From NCBI GenBank assembly GCA_008360955.1, contig LUCM01002277.1, positions 62,001 to 126,000 of the forward strand: a stretch of DNA of 64,000 nt, written 5' to 3'. The position numbers and the translations under genes are program-made. Position 1 is the stretch's first letter; each line of letters begins with the position of its first letter. A model generated the notes under the pieces. It did no database searches, was not told the DNA's origin, and saw only the letters and a program-made list of their open reading frames with translations. Source of the stretch: Fasciolopsis buskii (taxonomy: Eukaryota; Platyhelminthes; Trematoda; Plagiorchiida; Fasciolidae). Below are positions 24,819 through 38,600 of this stretch, piece by piece.

Positions 24819-27800
24819 CTGTATGCGGAACACTCATGAGAAGAAAACCAATATTTTCGGGCCTTGTGTCCCCTTTCTGAACGTTAGTCCTGCCTGATCG
24901 AGGAAACTCCTCCCTCGAATCACCATATGATTCTTATATGGACTTACCATACACTCAGGATCCTAGCGGTTCAAATGAGATTCTAGTGAGTACTGGACAA
25001 TATTCACACATAGTTTTTCAATGTGATTATAGTAAAGAACTAATGTGATGTGCATCGAAATTAGTCAAATGCGTCTCTCCAATCTTTTCTCTCACGCAGA
25101 GACAGTTTATTGGTGAAATCTGTCCTAATTTCACTAGGAAACATTCTACTGCAAACGTCATGGCACACCATGTTATAAAAAACACGTCATGTGCTTAGAG
25201 TTTTTGCTCTCACCAAAAGGACTGAAACCATCCTTTGGTGAATAATTGGTAACTTGATTTTTTTTAACCAAGTCTGTTTACCATGATCATGTAACATTGA
25301 GAATTTGCTTGGACACGCACGAACTGTGAGTTTGGAATTAGGTGTTTGCGTTTGACCTATATCAGCATTAAGTGCCAGTTGGAGCCATTATAAAGTAAAC
25401 TACACTTCAGTAGACAAAAATAAGTGACAAAGAATGGATAATTATTTGTCCTGACTTAGAGCAAGTCCTATGGCGTTAATTTCAATATGGCACGCGGCTG
25501 CTGATAATAGGCACTTAACGAATAAGTGAACATAAGCTGTCCGATTACAACGTCTAGTAATACATCATTTTACAATAAACTTAGAGTTTTAAATAAAAAT
25601 GCACGAGTAAGAATTATGAGTTGATATGTGACAGGATTTAGTGAAATAAACATCAAAAGTCGACAACTAAAAGCGTTGGGGTGAAAAGAAGTTGAGAAGT
25701 ATGTGGTGGGTTAGGCGGGGAAAATTCCGTACGTACCATTGCATTTAGATTTCCTAGCGATATTGTAACAAAGCGCATTCCTGTCGTGTAGAGGATTATA
25801 ACCGTGCATTTTGTTGATGAAAACAATGGCTTCAGGGATTTCGTGGCTCGTCAAACAGGCAGCGGGTTTATATATACGCTGAACTACACGAACGGTCAGG
25901 ACGGGCTGTGAAACGACCAATTTGCCAGTTAGATCAGCTACGTCCAGACAGCGCAGTTCTTTGCAGGAGTAACTGAAAGATGAACGTACTGTTTACACCC
26001 GCAATATATGAACAACTGGGGATCATACTTTAGTAGTTGCGGAACTCGAGATTCAGATCAACGAAGGGTTCCTATTGGCCGTGATGATATCACCAGTGAT
26101 TGTGTGTATGTTCCCATACTTATACTTTCGAATTGACAAGATGAGCGGGCATACGTTTTTCTTAAAACAACTATTGTCCGCTAAAGATCCGATTCAGGTT
26201 AGGAGAACAGTGTGCGATCTAATCAGAGGTGGTTTTACATAGTCGGCTGATATGCAGGCGGTGCACTGTAGGTAGCAGAACACACTGATTTGTTCTTGAT
26301 TGGGTCATTGCCCCGATATGAAATGAAGTCCACGATTTTCAATTGCATTACCTGGAGTTTGTTTTCTAAATTGCTTCGATTTTCACGGAATACCTATCGG
26401 TTCATTAGTCACTAGTTTGAGACGAAGAACTATCTTAAAGTATGCCATGTGACGAGGCAGGCAAAATCCAAGCGTTACCAAAGATCAAAATTTCATCCTC
26501 TTGCCGGATACCGGTAGCCATCTGTGAAGGTCACGTGCATGAAGTAAGGTGGGGTTATCAAAGCAAATGGTCTCGTAAATTTTTCGTTTTGGAAACTTTC
26601 TAAATGAAGCGCCCACGACCTGGAAGAAGAATGTTGAATTGGACTAGATGCCCCAAAAATTCGTGACTTCGACCGCAATGTTCAAAGTTAACATCAGGGG
26701 AGGGTTAGAAGTAATTCGATTGTGATTATTCCGACTGCCGTAGGTGGATAGCATTGTGAGTGCTACGTCCGGATTTAGCGTGATTTTTTACTCTTTTGAC
26801 TCTTTCACACCACTTTCTGTTGGCATGCTCGAAAGTTGATGTAATCGATCACGAATCGCCGAGGACAAAATTGTTGGCCACTCGGTGTGGCTCTCGATTC
26901 CAGCCCAAGTCACATTGTACTATTTGAGGCATTGAATCAAGAGAAACAGCATGATTGGGGTTACCTAACGTTACCAATTGTTCGTGAGCAATTAACTCTC
27001 CATATTTAACAAAAAATTGCAACACCATATTGCACGGCAAATGGTTTCTTTGATGCCTTCCGATTGTGGTGCATTAAAGATTAGATATCCGTTAGTTTCC
27101 TTCGCGTAACAATCAAAAATTAGATATCAGATATTAAAGTAGTTCACGTCATCTATCAGCTTGTTAGTCAAATTTAAATTTTCTTGCCAACTTGTAGGAT
27201 GGGTTTGTCCGATAGTTCTGAAACTGTAGACGATGCAATTCTGAATCTAAATGTAATGTGCACGTGTGAGTCCCATGCGGAGGGGTGGTAACTTTTCCAT
27301 TTCGATCAAAGCGAAGTTCTCGATGAAACAAAATTGGTCGAATTTTGTTTTCCGGAAAATGTGGACTTTCAGTCTAGTTTATGTCAGACATACTCATTTG
27401 TCATTGCATCCCGTTACGTATTCAGTGGCAGCAATCAGCAATTTGGCTGATTGGAAATACACGAGCAATATGTTTTAGATGTTTTGGTGTTGTCGCCCAA
27501 CCATGACAATAGCGGGAAGTATGTGACCATGGAGGATGAAACGCTCATTCAATAATCTTTGATGGAATCTATGTTCCCTCGTCTGACGAGACAGCATGAA
27601 TTAGTTGAAACTGATTATCTCTCGGAAAGAAGCTGAAATGAGTTATTTGCACTTATGAAATTAATGGCTTGTACAAACTGGACTGAAGCCAAACGTAGAG
27701 AACCACTCTGAATTCCTAATCGTTTCAAATTCATACGAACCATCATCCGTTCGGTATGTTCGTGTTTATTGTTGGAACAAATTGGAACTGGAACATTGTG

Positions 27801-30800
27801 GCGGATATCGGCTATCACCAAAGAAAGCAAAATGAACCATTGAGCGTGAAACGAAACAAGCCAATTAGTAAGAGGCGAAAAGATTTCTGCTAAGCAAGCA
27901 ACACAGGCATACCTCTGGCAGTCATCGTACGTGAAACAGTACAGTTGACTGTGCAATGTGCAATCGAGAAGCGAATGCAACTTGTCTACATTCACGGCCA
28001 ACAAAGGGCCGTAGGCATTTCCTGAAATCGGGAACCAAGCCACATTTTAAGTAATGCATTCCCCCAGCTGATTAAAAAGTTGAGAACATTTTCAACGTTA
28101 TATACACCATAAAAGGGGGTAAATTGAAACGAAAGCTTATTCGTGTTGTCTTCCGTGCAGCTGAGATGTAAAAGTTCGCAGCGTCTCAGCATTCGTGGAG
28201 TATCATTTGTTGAACATGAATCACGTTGTGTTATGCGCACAAATAGCCTCAGTGAATTTCTACCCAAACGGCGCCGAAGCGGCTGACGTCCTGCGGGATG
28301 TTTTGGTGCTGGTAGGGAATAGAATCTCAAATAGGTTCGGATTAGATGTAGAATTAGACTTACTTCAATGGCCAATCCCGGGTAATTTATCACCCAGCAA
28401 AATTAGACTTCAGGACTGGTGCTACCAGGCATATTCTGTTTTGTATACCTACAATGTAGGTCACACTAACAAAGCGATGCAGGGGCGAGATCAGATTAGA
28501 AGCATTGCCAAAAAGAGAAGTACATTATTGAACCTCGGAAGTTCGTCGGCTTACTGTGTGAAAGTAATTAGCTATTTGTACAGGAGGGTGAAGGGTTGTG
28601 ATGAACAAGGCCATCCAAAGTGCACGTGACTATCACACAGGCCGAAATGCGCCCGTTCTATCGATAGCTGGGTGAAAGGGCGATGAGATGCAATGATTGT
28701 TTACTTCGTTTGAATCAACAAGACGTGTTTGAACTCAAGAAGCTTGGAAAACTGTCACATTTTAAAGCGAGCAACACTCAAGCGAAAGAACAAAAAAGCA
28801 ACACAATTTTTGTAAGTCCTCTTGATGGTCATGCTGCAAAAAGGACCACATGATCAATGACTCGAGTGTAAATCATTCCGCCTGCGATCAGTTCACTTCA
28901 CGTGACCCACAATCAGAACGAAATGACCACAAATGAAATATGGCCACAGTGCCCCGAATGAAGGCCACTACAATGGATGACCAGAATGAAAAACGAAATT
29001 CAGATGAACCCGTTTATGCGAGTTTGGGTATGACAGGAGCACATGAATTCAAGTCGGTGCAACTGTTTGTGTGCATCTGAAAGTACACATGCCTTGTTAG
29101 TAAAGAACCTATGGTTAACCGATGTCACCAGAATACGCATGAACGATGTTACCGTTTCCCGTTTGGGGTTACGATCCTACATGTTTTTGTATAGCATCAT
29201 TTACAAAATACTGGTAGTAACTACTTCCATAGTTATTATTAGCCGAAACGGAAGTGTGGATTTCTCCAGTAACTTAAAATGCAGAAGACGGGTATATGAG
29301 AGCTAAGCGATGCTACTGGCGCTCACTAATTTTGTATTGAGCAAAACTTTATAAGGATTGTATATGCAGTCAGAAAGCCACAGTAATCCGTCAAAGAGTG
29401 TCTTCAGGCTGTCTGGAATGTGGATGGGATTTAGCTGTGCCCATATTAAATGATCATATGCTCACTACTGGTCCATAGTGGACAATACACACGAACAGCG
29501 CTCTTTAGATAGGTTTCAAACGTCATTTTCCCGGGAAAGTTTAACACAAAACAGAAAGGAGATGAGTAACGACCAGGACAAGCGTCAGGAAGTCTCATTA
29601 ATTATGCAGTCGGAGGAAAAAGGCAGCTAGCGGTTTATTGTCTAATCAGTAGCGAGAGTGGATTTGGTAGTGTATGGAACTATCTAGTACTGCAAGTATT
29701 TTTGCTCTAAACCCCGGAAATAGTTTGAAAATGTTGCTGGTCAAATAGAGCTCTTGAACTTTCATGAATTTGTTACGATGGAATTGGACGAATAAGATGT
29801 TAGCGGACTGTCGATGCACCAGAACTTACCTGGGTTGGGATCATCGATCACAAATGGTATTTCGTAACAGTCGCAGGTGACGTCTGTGCCTTCGCTTAGA
29901 CTGTTTCGATATTATAGCCTTCGGTAAATTGGACTTTTCTATCACGTGTTCACCTATTTCTTGGAATAGAACGATTTTGCTTTCAAAACGCCAATGTCAA
30001 TTGTGCCGTCGTGGAAGCCATTCCGAAGAGGTTTCATCTTGCGCGTTCTGTTTCACTGACTCGTCAGAACACTGAACAGCATGAACTGTAGGAACTGCAG
30101 TATTTTCTTTGTTTTTCAGAATGACAAGATATACACGTGAAGCACGAGGATGAAGTACGTGCTGAAAAAACAAGCCCCATGAACTATGGTTTTGTCAGTT
30201 TTGTAGTTACCTGCAATCACCAGTCGGAGAAGAATATTCCCGTAAAATAGTGACTCGGTACACAGTATAAAAATAGAATCGATATTATGGAAAATCCGCA
30301 CTCCAATTGATGCTTCTACCACTTGCTGGTTGCACAATAAGCCCAAGTTTATTCGATCCCCGTGCAATGATTAATTTGTTCAGGGTGCTGTTTCAAACAG
30401 GTGCATGGGGTATTTTATTCACCAGTGTGCCTTTTCTAAGCATAGGTTTAGCCCAGTGCCATTCTAAGATAGTGCTTTGCGAAGAGAATTGCTTATTTGT
30501 ATGGATAAGGCAAGAAGATGCTCTTAGCCAAATTGGACATTTGTGTCGCACGTCATATAACAAAGAGCCCATAATCTATTAAATTAGGTTATCAAGATAA
30601 TAGTAGAAACATCAAGTCTAATTTTATCCACAGTTTCACTCGTTTTGATGCGATTTCACGATTCGAAACAAATGAAATCAGTGGTTTGGAAACGATTTGA
30701 AATAGCTAATGTTTGCCAGTAAATTATTCATTACTCGGTGCTGGACTGACACATAAAAGAAAAAATCTAGGCCCGTCAAAGAGACTGGATTCGCTCTCCG

Positions 30801-31799
30801 AAGGTAAATTGGGTAAATGAGCACAACATCTACGGAGTATCGCAAATTTCACGTTTTTCAGAGATAGAATCAAACAACAAAACACCCTGATTTGTTCTTT
30901 AAACATTCAGAAAGACCAACAATGGCAATAAGTCATGAAGGAAGGAGCCAAATATTTTGATTTACAATGTGAGTTGCTATTTTTAATAGGGAGTTTAGTC
31001 ACTCGTAAGCAACTCGCCTGCAGCAAAATGCCCCTAAAGTGCAAATACACAGCCGGACGTGGTTGGTGGAACTTGTAGGCAGAAGAAAGAATCGTCGTTA
31101 AATGCCACGCCGTTCAGACTAAAAGGTGAACGAAGCGCATGATGATGGACAAACCACGAAGCTTGAGAAACCCGAATACGATTGGAGCGATGTGATGGGG
31201 GATGGCCCGTAACAAAAGAAACGTTTCGGGCGGTTTGAATTGGCCAAAACAGGAGGGCGTTAGGTGCCTAACAGAATGATAAGAAAATCGCAGAATTTTC
31301 CGGGTGAGTTAATGTTGTGTCTACTGTTTCTGGATTGTGAGATTGGAAACGGTTGGTTAATTACGTGGGTTGACTAGATTTACTAAATACGTTCGAGGAA
31401 GATTTTATCTTCGAACTCGGATTAAAAAAGACGCCAATCTTTTTAGTTAGTCCGTTTTTCTTGCTGATAATCAAATTCCGTCGACAAAGTTACTTAAGGT
31501 AAAAGCTAAATTTATATCCAACCGGAAATGAATTATACAATTTTTATTGCATGAATTTCGTTACCTTGTTTATCAAAGTACTCAGCGACGCAACTGGTTT
31601 AAATAAACTCACGTATTTCTTTTTATCCATTGTTTCTCCCAAGAGCCAGTGGAGAATTTCCAGATTTAATTTAGAAGGAATCAAAAAAAGCAGGAATAAG
31701 CCAATCAGTCAGTCTTTTCATCTGTTAACACTGGAAAAACGCCCCAGTTTTGGTTTGACATCTCACAGCACCATTTAATCCAAAGACAAATAGAGAATG

Positions 31800-31800
<1 letters not shown>
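24819..31800. other. No recognisable gene
   Basis: Seven kilobases without an identifiable feature. The overlapping open frames at 27615-28629 on both strands (133-144 codons) show no known domain. A minus-strand stretch at 30211-30325 lies between a moderate acceptor and a good donor (attgcag|gtaact) and is open, but unrecognised. The short stretch 31352-31376 resembles the terminus of the 4.8 kb SINE. Confidence 0.45.

Positions 31801-31830
<30 letters not shown>
31801..31830. repeat. (CAT)10 microsatellite
   Basis: Ten perfect CAT units. Read on minus they are the ATG tail of the adjacent LINE 3' fragment, so the microsatellite is the element's own 3' terminal repeat. Confidence 0.95.
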
Positions 31831-31905
31831 TCCTAACAAGAACGAAACAGCTGTATAGTACTTCCATGGTTTTCCAGTGTCAAGTTCGAAGTTGATATTA
31901 CATGT
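31801..31905 (-). mobile_element. LINE 3'-end fragment with (ATG)10 tail
   Basis: Truncated copy of the same 3' end as at 14179 and 60951. On plus it reads (cat)10, then tcctaacaagaacgaaacag, ctgtatagtacttccatggt and tgtcaagttcgaagttgatat. A trinucleotide-repeat 3' tail, rather than poly(A), is known for RTE-type LINEs and supports that placement. There is no coding sequence, and the 5' truncation point is close to 31905. Confidence 0.75.
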
Positions 31906-33746
31906 CTGGTTGTTTGGAAATTCACTGTAAATCTCCTACTACTGGATAACTATAAGAGTAGATTTCGGAGTACGGTTAGTTGCGTTTGTTGTATTATCCA
32001 ATAAAAAACGAAATTCTCACAAATTCAGCAGTTAACTAGAACACCGAAGTGCTGTGGTTTGTACATGTGTCACTTTTTGCATGTGACAAACAAAGTTTTG
32101 TTTAAGACGTATTTAACAGGCATACTTAGACTAGTGAAGATTTTGGATGGATCAGTGAATTATGTGTTCGTTACATGTTTGTGCTGGGTTAGTTTTCAAT
32201 AAACGCATGCTTACGCTTAGTGCCGTTTGCGGCCAGGCAAATTTCTTAACTTTATCTCTCTGAATGCATCAAATGCGTTGGGATGCACCTGACAAAAACA
32301 GCAATTCACTTCGCGATAAACTGCACTTTGTCTGAAAAGGTTCTATGAAAAATTAAACAATAAAACGAAGCAGCGAGGTCATCTCATTCACAAAGACCCA
32401 GGAAGTGCGGGTAAAATAGCGGAAAGTGGCAACGTATCCGGTGAGAAATGTTAGCTTCGTTAGAATGATGCTTCACGAAATCTGCAGGCTTTTTCCAACT
32501 AGTCTTGGTGAATCTCAAGGAGAAATCTGCATATTTCTGCTTCGCCATATAACACCATTAGGAACCGGATATATCTGTCATTCTTCGGGAAGTCATCGGG
32601 CTTCTTGACCATAAATCGTAGACTTTGGTGTTGCCCGACAAGCGGGTATGTTTGAAACTTAATCGATATCCTTATTCAATTACTATCTATTTGTTTTGAA
32701 TGTGATGTATTGTGAATTCTTTGGGGAAGAACAAATTGGGCTCTTATTCCAAAAGATTTCACACTTAAATCTTTCCGAGTTAGTCAAAAACTTATGGAGT
32801 AACGACATTTATTATACACTGGATAATATCAGAGTGATTTTATATGAAACGTGCTTCAAGAGCTAAACATGCTTTCGATGGACTCATGACAAATCGAAAG
32901 GAAATCACTCTGATCAATATGCTAATGTGTTCAGCAAATCGCGACGGAGATTAACATGAAGATTCATTGTTGTCTATTTTATGGAGTTTGAGGAATTGTT
33001 TTGTTACCACAGCGAAGGAATTGACTCTTTGCACATTGTGCTACGTTGATCAGATAAGCAAGCTAGCTGCAAGAAAGTGAGACAACGTTTTCGAATAACT
33101 TTATGCTAGACACGCCCAATTTGCTAGCATCTCGCTGACCACCTTTTTATTCACCCATCACCAAAAAATCTTGTCCCCAAATAAACTTGTCCAACTTATA
33201 TCTCCCGTGCAATTGATCCATTAATTCTAAGCCCAGATCCACGTGAATCAATTAAGCTGTTTTACCCTCAATATGTGGACAAAGATGCATGGAATATTGG
33301 GTATTTTCGACTATGGGATTGGTAGAAGCAACTCCTGGTGTACGCTGTAGGTAAAATTGAAAATACCATTCTGTGCACTCATAGATTTAACTGATTTTCT
33401 TCAAGAAGGACGCTCAAAAGTATTGCTAACAATAGTCAGATTAACAATAGAAGTTATTTTTAGTGGACTAAAAACAAGATTAGGTCAAAAAACTGTATCA
33501 CTAAGGCATTGTATTTCAAATACCTATCTGAATTTTGCTTTCCTATATTTCCTTCCAGTAGTCAATGCTACTTTTCTTTCTTGACAATTCCGATTTCTTT
33601 TGCTCTGCCGAGCTCAGCATACAAATTCAAGCAAAGTAACTGGAGAGCGAAAACCGCGCGAGATTCCCGTCCTCCGTATAAGACTGCCGGATACGACTTC
33701 CAGTGTTCAAGCATTAAAAATTAGTGTATGCAAAAGCATACTCTAT
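31906..33746. other. No recognisable gene
   Basis: AT-rich sequence with only short open frames. Nothing identified. Confidence 0.5.
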
Positions 33747-33912
33747 GAATAAGTCATTCAAATGCAGATAACTTCTACATTAGGGAAGATTCAAACCCTC
33801 TGACCACTGCTCAACCTCCCCACTTACCAGCCATTTTTTGGCCGCGGCCTCTCTCCTAAGAAATGGTATGCACTGTTATTTTGTTAATAAAGGAAATATA
33901 GGATAAAAGGCA
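33747..33912 (+). repeat. tRNA-derived SINE, family A, copy 3
   Basis: Plus-strand copy with B-box remnant gattcaaaccct (33788-33799) and body ctgaccactgctcaacctcc. This is followed by gccattttttggccgcgg and the tail ttttgttaataaaggaa. The body and tail match the 46878 copy closely in reverse complement, including the ttaataaagga word near the 3' end. Confidence 0.78.
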
Positions 33913-35466
33913 AATAAATGGATTGAAATACGAAAATCTTTTGCTTACAAATCTGATTGATTACGTCTTTCGGATTGACTGATTTTTGGGATAAATAAAC
34001 ATATATATATATATATGAGCATTTGATTTGACAAAACAGAAAATTGGAGTCAAAGCGGCTCGATTTCACCGTGTCACTGAATTTATTCCGATCTCCCAGT
34101 TCATCCTTTCGTAATCGCATTGTCCTAATAGGGCAGGCTTGCATTCGCTTTGTATGGTTTCGTATTGTAGCCCAGAAACAGCTAAACCGTGGTCACACTT
34201 TAATCGTTATTCCATACGCTAGTAAAATTACTACTTCGGAAATGAGGCCACTAAAGAAATTTGGTAGCAGTGAGACTAGACTGAAGAAAATTACCATTGC
34301 CAATAGTCTTGTGTAACGGTAAATATGTCCAGTGGATACAGGCATGGAAAATGACAGAGACTGGATACGGCAGTTTTCGGTTGCTTGAAAACAAAATGCA
34401 AATTTTCGGGAGTTTAAAATTTTGACCCGATGCGAATGGGCATGAAAACGTTGTGGCTTTGTGTGACTAACTAACTGACTGGCGGCCCGCGGAAGGGAGG
34501 TGCGAGCGAACACAATAAGCTGCTGAAGACTTAGTTAGCTGCTGCGGAACAAAAATATTGACGTGCAGACTGCGCTCGATATTCTCCGGAAAGCATATCC
34601 ATGTAGAATTCCACAAGAACCTGCCGATAGTGTTCTTAAACAAGTGAAATATTATCGTTCCCCACGGGGGAAGAAGGGACATTCTCTTGTCATTGGATGA
34701 GACTCCATAGTCCAGCAGAGATTTAAGAATGCTATATTTGGTTTCGCTCCCTAAATGTTTTAGCAATATAAATTCCTGAAGTACTGATTTTCGAATGTCC
34801 TGATTCGCTAAGAAACCTTAAAGAACATAGTTTGTGATTTGTGCCCCTGGTGGGGTTCTAGAACACTGCCAGTCCTTCATTCTGGGCAGCCGGATAGCAC
34901 CAAGTCGACAAACAAGCAATGGTTTGTGATAAACACTTTGGCAGGATTACAGTGGAATTCGGATGTGCTGAGACATGTTCGGCGAACCGCATATAACATC
35001 CTCAAGTTGACCAATATTTTGTTATTTTCGTTTATTCAATAACTAATCGGTTAAACGCTTGAAAGCGCATGGTAATTTGCATCGGACGACCATGCAGATT
35101 AGCTCGGCCAATTATTTGCGGTTGACTGACAATTTAAGTATACGATTTTGGTTCTTTTATTCGACTAATCTGCGGCGACTGACAAGGTTAGAGCCCGGTG
35201 TCCGTTTGCGGAATAACTGTCATCGCTTCTATTCATGTGATGCACAAAAAGAGTCAGTTTTACGGAACACAATAAATGTCTAAATGAATCGAAATATTCT
35301 ATCGTGAATTGATTGTTTAAACCCTAGGGTAATACCATTTAGACTGGTCTTACGCTTGAATGAAATAAAAGATGGCGATTCTTTGTACTAGTTCTCGAAA
35401 CGGAAACACGTTATTTTCAATGCAGATGTGTTCAGCTAGGGTGACACGGTTTCGCAGTGGAATTTG
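33913..35466. other. No recognisable gene; TA run and possible SINE head
   Basis: Contains a (TA)n run at 34001-34016. On the minus strand 34925-34846 looks weakly tRNA-like (gttctagaaccccacc), possibly another SINE head. The open frames on both strands (90-106 codons) are chance length. Confidence 0.4.
34001..34016. repeat. (TA)n microsatellite
   Basis: Eight uninterrupted AT units. Confidence 0.9.
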
Positions 35467-35698
35467 TTTTTTTTTTACGACCTATGAAGTACGAGTTCAG
35501 TAGAGACGATATTTTCCCCAGCCACACGGGTCCACCGCACGGGAGTGGGGGTGGGTAGACCAAGTACCTTGATTCTGAAACCTGAGTTGGCATAGAACTG
35601 CCCACGCTCAAACTAGGTCAGGCACACCAATGAACTGGCATTCGAACTTTTGATCCTTTAGGTGACAGACCCATAATCCATTTGACCACCGGCGTTAA
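35467..35698 (-). repeat. tRNA-derived SINE with A-rich tail
   Basis: On the minus strand a clear A box (ggtggtcaaatggatta, complement of 35674-35690) is followed by a B box (agttcgaatgcca, across 35636-35648). A body of about 150 bases ends in ten uninterrupted A residues (T run at 35467-35476). Head, body and A tail together are a complete SINE architecture. The head resembles that at 51768-51713. Confidence 0.75.
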
Positions 35699-38600
35699 TC
35701 GCATTGGTCCACTTGTGTCTTAATTCAATCACATTGGGGGACATTTGTGCCAATTTGTGATTTGGTGCGCAATGCCGTATGTCATTTTGTCTTGTTTTTA
35801 GTTTCATCACAATAGCGGATTCGGCTTTTGACACGCATGTGTTCACATTGTAAGTTCAGCGCCAAGTCGATGACATTAAGCAAAGGTTTGGCTTAATTAG
35901 TCAACGTCAAATTAAACGTGTAACTGAATTAGTAGGTGGATTTTGAAGCCTCGAAGGTGGGCATAGGTGGATTTCTTCAGAGGCTCTTAATTACCTTTAA
36001 CAAAGGTATTACACTGACGAATTCGATGTTCCACAGAGAGGGTGATTAGCAATGTTTAAAATGAAAAGACTTGTGCTCGAATTGTCGCATCTGATATCGA
36101 AATCAATGGATCGATTTTTCTATGTGCGGTAAAATAATTCAGGTTAGGAAATGACAGAGCAAGTGTGATTTTACCTCCAATAAACCTACAGTCTTAGCTT
36201 TGATTACATCTGACGACCAAGAAGCAAAATGCTTCTGCAATGTTTTTCGTAATCAAAGAGGCTATCTTTACGAGCTTTGCGTGACAGTCAAAGAACCTTA
36301 AACCGCAGTTCATGAGCTGTTCGGCCGTGCCAACTGGATCGTTCATCACAAGACAAATAAAGAGACGCGTAGCTCGGGATGATTTGACTATTTCAGCAAT
36401 AATGGCGGGGTCGATTGGCATGAGAGCTAATCAACTATAGAGAACAATGCTGGTAACAAGACGCTAAAAATGGACTTAAGAAGACTAGAATCTTGAGGTT
36501 TTAACTTACCTGTTCGAATACATCAATGATCATAGTAGATTACGAACTTTTATGTCACCACTAAAGGCTATAACGCTATTCCCATCATGTTTTACTAGGT
36601 GCATAGATGGACTAGGCGGGAACGAAGGTGTTTCTTCGTTTCCCATGAGGGGATTGTCGTACTAAGTAGCCGTAACAGTCAAACCTTGATATTTGGAGAC
36701 CCTTGTCCATAACATCAAATCAAATTCAACTCCCTCGTGCCTCTGTATTCGAAAACTGCGCTGACACGTTTTTTCTTCCCGTTTAGCATCTAAAACGTCT
36801 CAGTTTAGGGCTCATTCATTATCCGTGTTAGAAGTAAGATTGTGATAAAATAAATCTGGACGCATTTACATTACTTGTCTTCATGACCTAATTAAACGTC
36901 TCTTTGATTTCCCCAGACAGTTTAGTGCTCAGTAATATTAAGATTGATTATATGGTCAAACAAACGAACTTCCTTTGTCTTAGCAGGCAACAAAATATTA
37001 ATCTTGACCAGGCGCAAATCTATGATGAACCGAACTCGAACTAATTGTGAATGATATGGTGTTAATAACACAGCGTTGTCGATAGATGTAATGTAGCAAC
37101 GTTTCGACTACTGTGGTTAGTCTTTCTCGAGGCAAGTTTTACAATCAAAAATCATTCACAATTAAAACCAATACGTGGAGCATCGATTTTTCGATACTCT
37201 CCTTACATCATTGGTCCTAATATGAACTCGAACTAGTTATCCGTATTTTTCATGGCAGTCTCTGTCAGTAAGTCGCGGCAAATCAGATCCAGAGAGCTCT
37301 ACTCCTATTTTAATTAGCTCTTAATGAGTACCATATGCAAGGCATTTTAACAGTGGTAGGGCACCCTTAGACTGTGATGTGAACTTTTTAAACCGGGGCA
37401 TTTGAAATGAAAGCTAAGCACAATGCGTTCATCTGAGTTGGCTGAACAAATCTGGCACACTGAAAACAGCGTTCGCAGTGGCTTTCTGCGGAGAGGATAC
37501 TGTGACGAATTTGAATGGAAGAATGATACTTTGAAATGTGAAGTTGAAAACGAAAAAAGAAGAATAAAATTGAGGTGGTCAATTTTTTTTTCTTTAAAAA
37601 GCTATTTTGCGCTAGTACTCCTGCCATTTTATTTGCCTTCAGAACTGGTGGACCATTCCGTCTAGTCGTGATTAATGCTAGTTGTTTCAAAAACACATTG
37701 AAGTATGCATGTGTAACAACAATTTGAAGGGATTTCGATATAATCATTTGGAAACACATTTACGACAGTTTTGAAAATCGGGTCTGTGCCGTTTTAAGAA
37801 AGCTGAGCTAGCGTCGCTTGTTTAACCGGGAACGGAAAGCCTTGCTTTAGACAAGACAAAACTGGATGCTGGAAACCTTCGTATACATTTTGATGAACCT
37901 TAGCTGCGATCTCCATTCAACAAAGTTACATTAAAATTTGGAACATGTCATCTCAAGCTCAGGAGATCAGTGGTTGTCTCGTCTCATGCGATCACGCTTG
38001 AAGCTCTCCTGCAAGGTCGTGCATGTCATAATGTGTGCGCATGTAAGAGTACAAATCACGTGCGTGCCCAAAAAACTCCGTGCGAACACTTAAGTTTACG
38101 TAAATAATTGTCGTCACGAATGAGTTCATACAGGGACATATCCGCGACAGTTGTGATCTATGGTTACAGTGTCTTAACCGGGGGCCTCCATGTCCGATGT
38201 TAACGATCGCTGCCGTTCAACTTGCGTCCATCAGTATAATGATGACTAGCTTGTGATACTTATTTTATAACCAAGATAATTGGGTAACACTGTCGGTCGA
38301 ATTCGGACGTGTTACCCTGGCCGTGGGCATTCTCCCTTGCTGAGACTGAGGTGATAGCATTCTCAAGTATGTCGCAACAGGAGAAACTAAGCATCGAATT
38401 GCGCATTTTCGGGAAAAACAGGAAGTTGTTGATGCCTGTTTGACTTGCTTCGGCTTATCCTACGCCATGGCTGAAGATCAGGATTTCCGCCGCGATAACA
38501 CACCGATAACGTCTATCGACAGTCCAAGGAAAAACTTCTAACGAGGATGTTACTGAATGAGACTGGACCAAATCGACCGGCACAACTGTCGGCTGGTGAG

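Noticed and set aside
27615..28629. Overlapping long frames on both strands, including a VNVDKLHSLL string recalling a ribosomal protein L27a motif
   Set aside because: Only a few residues match, the flanking sequence does not continue the similarity, and competing frames are open on the other strand.
34846..34925. Possible minus-strand SINE head with gttctagaaccccacc
   Set aside because: The A-box side is weak, and no body or tail was delimited. Noted only in the block description.
37960..38035. tRNA-like stretch with agtggttg and aggtcgtgcatg
   Set aside because: It resembles the family A head, but the B box is too eroded and no body follows.
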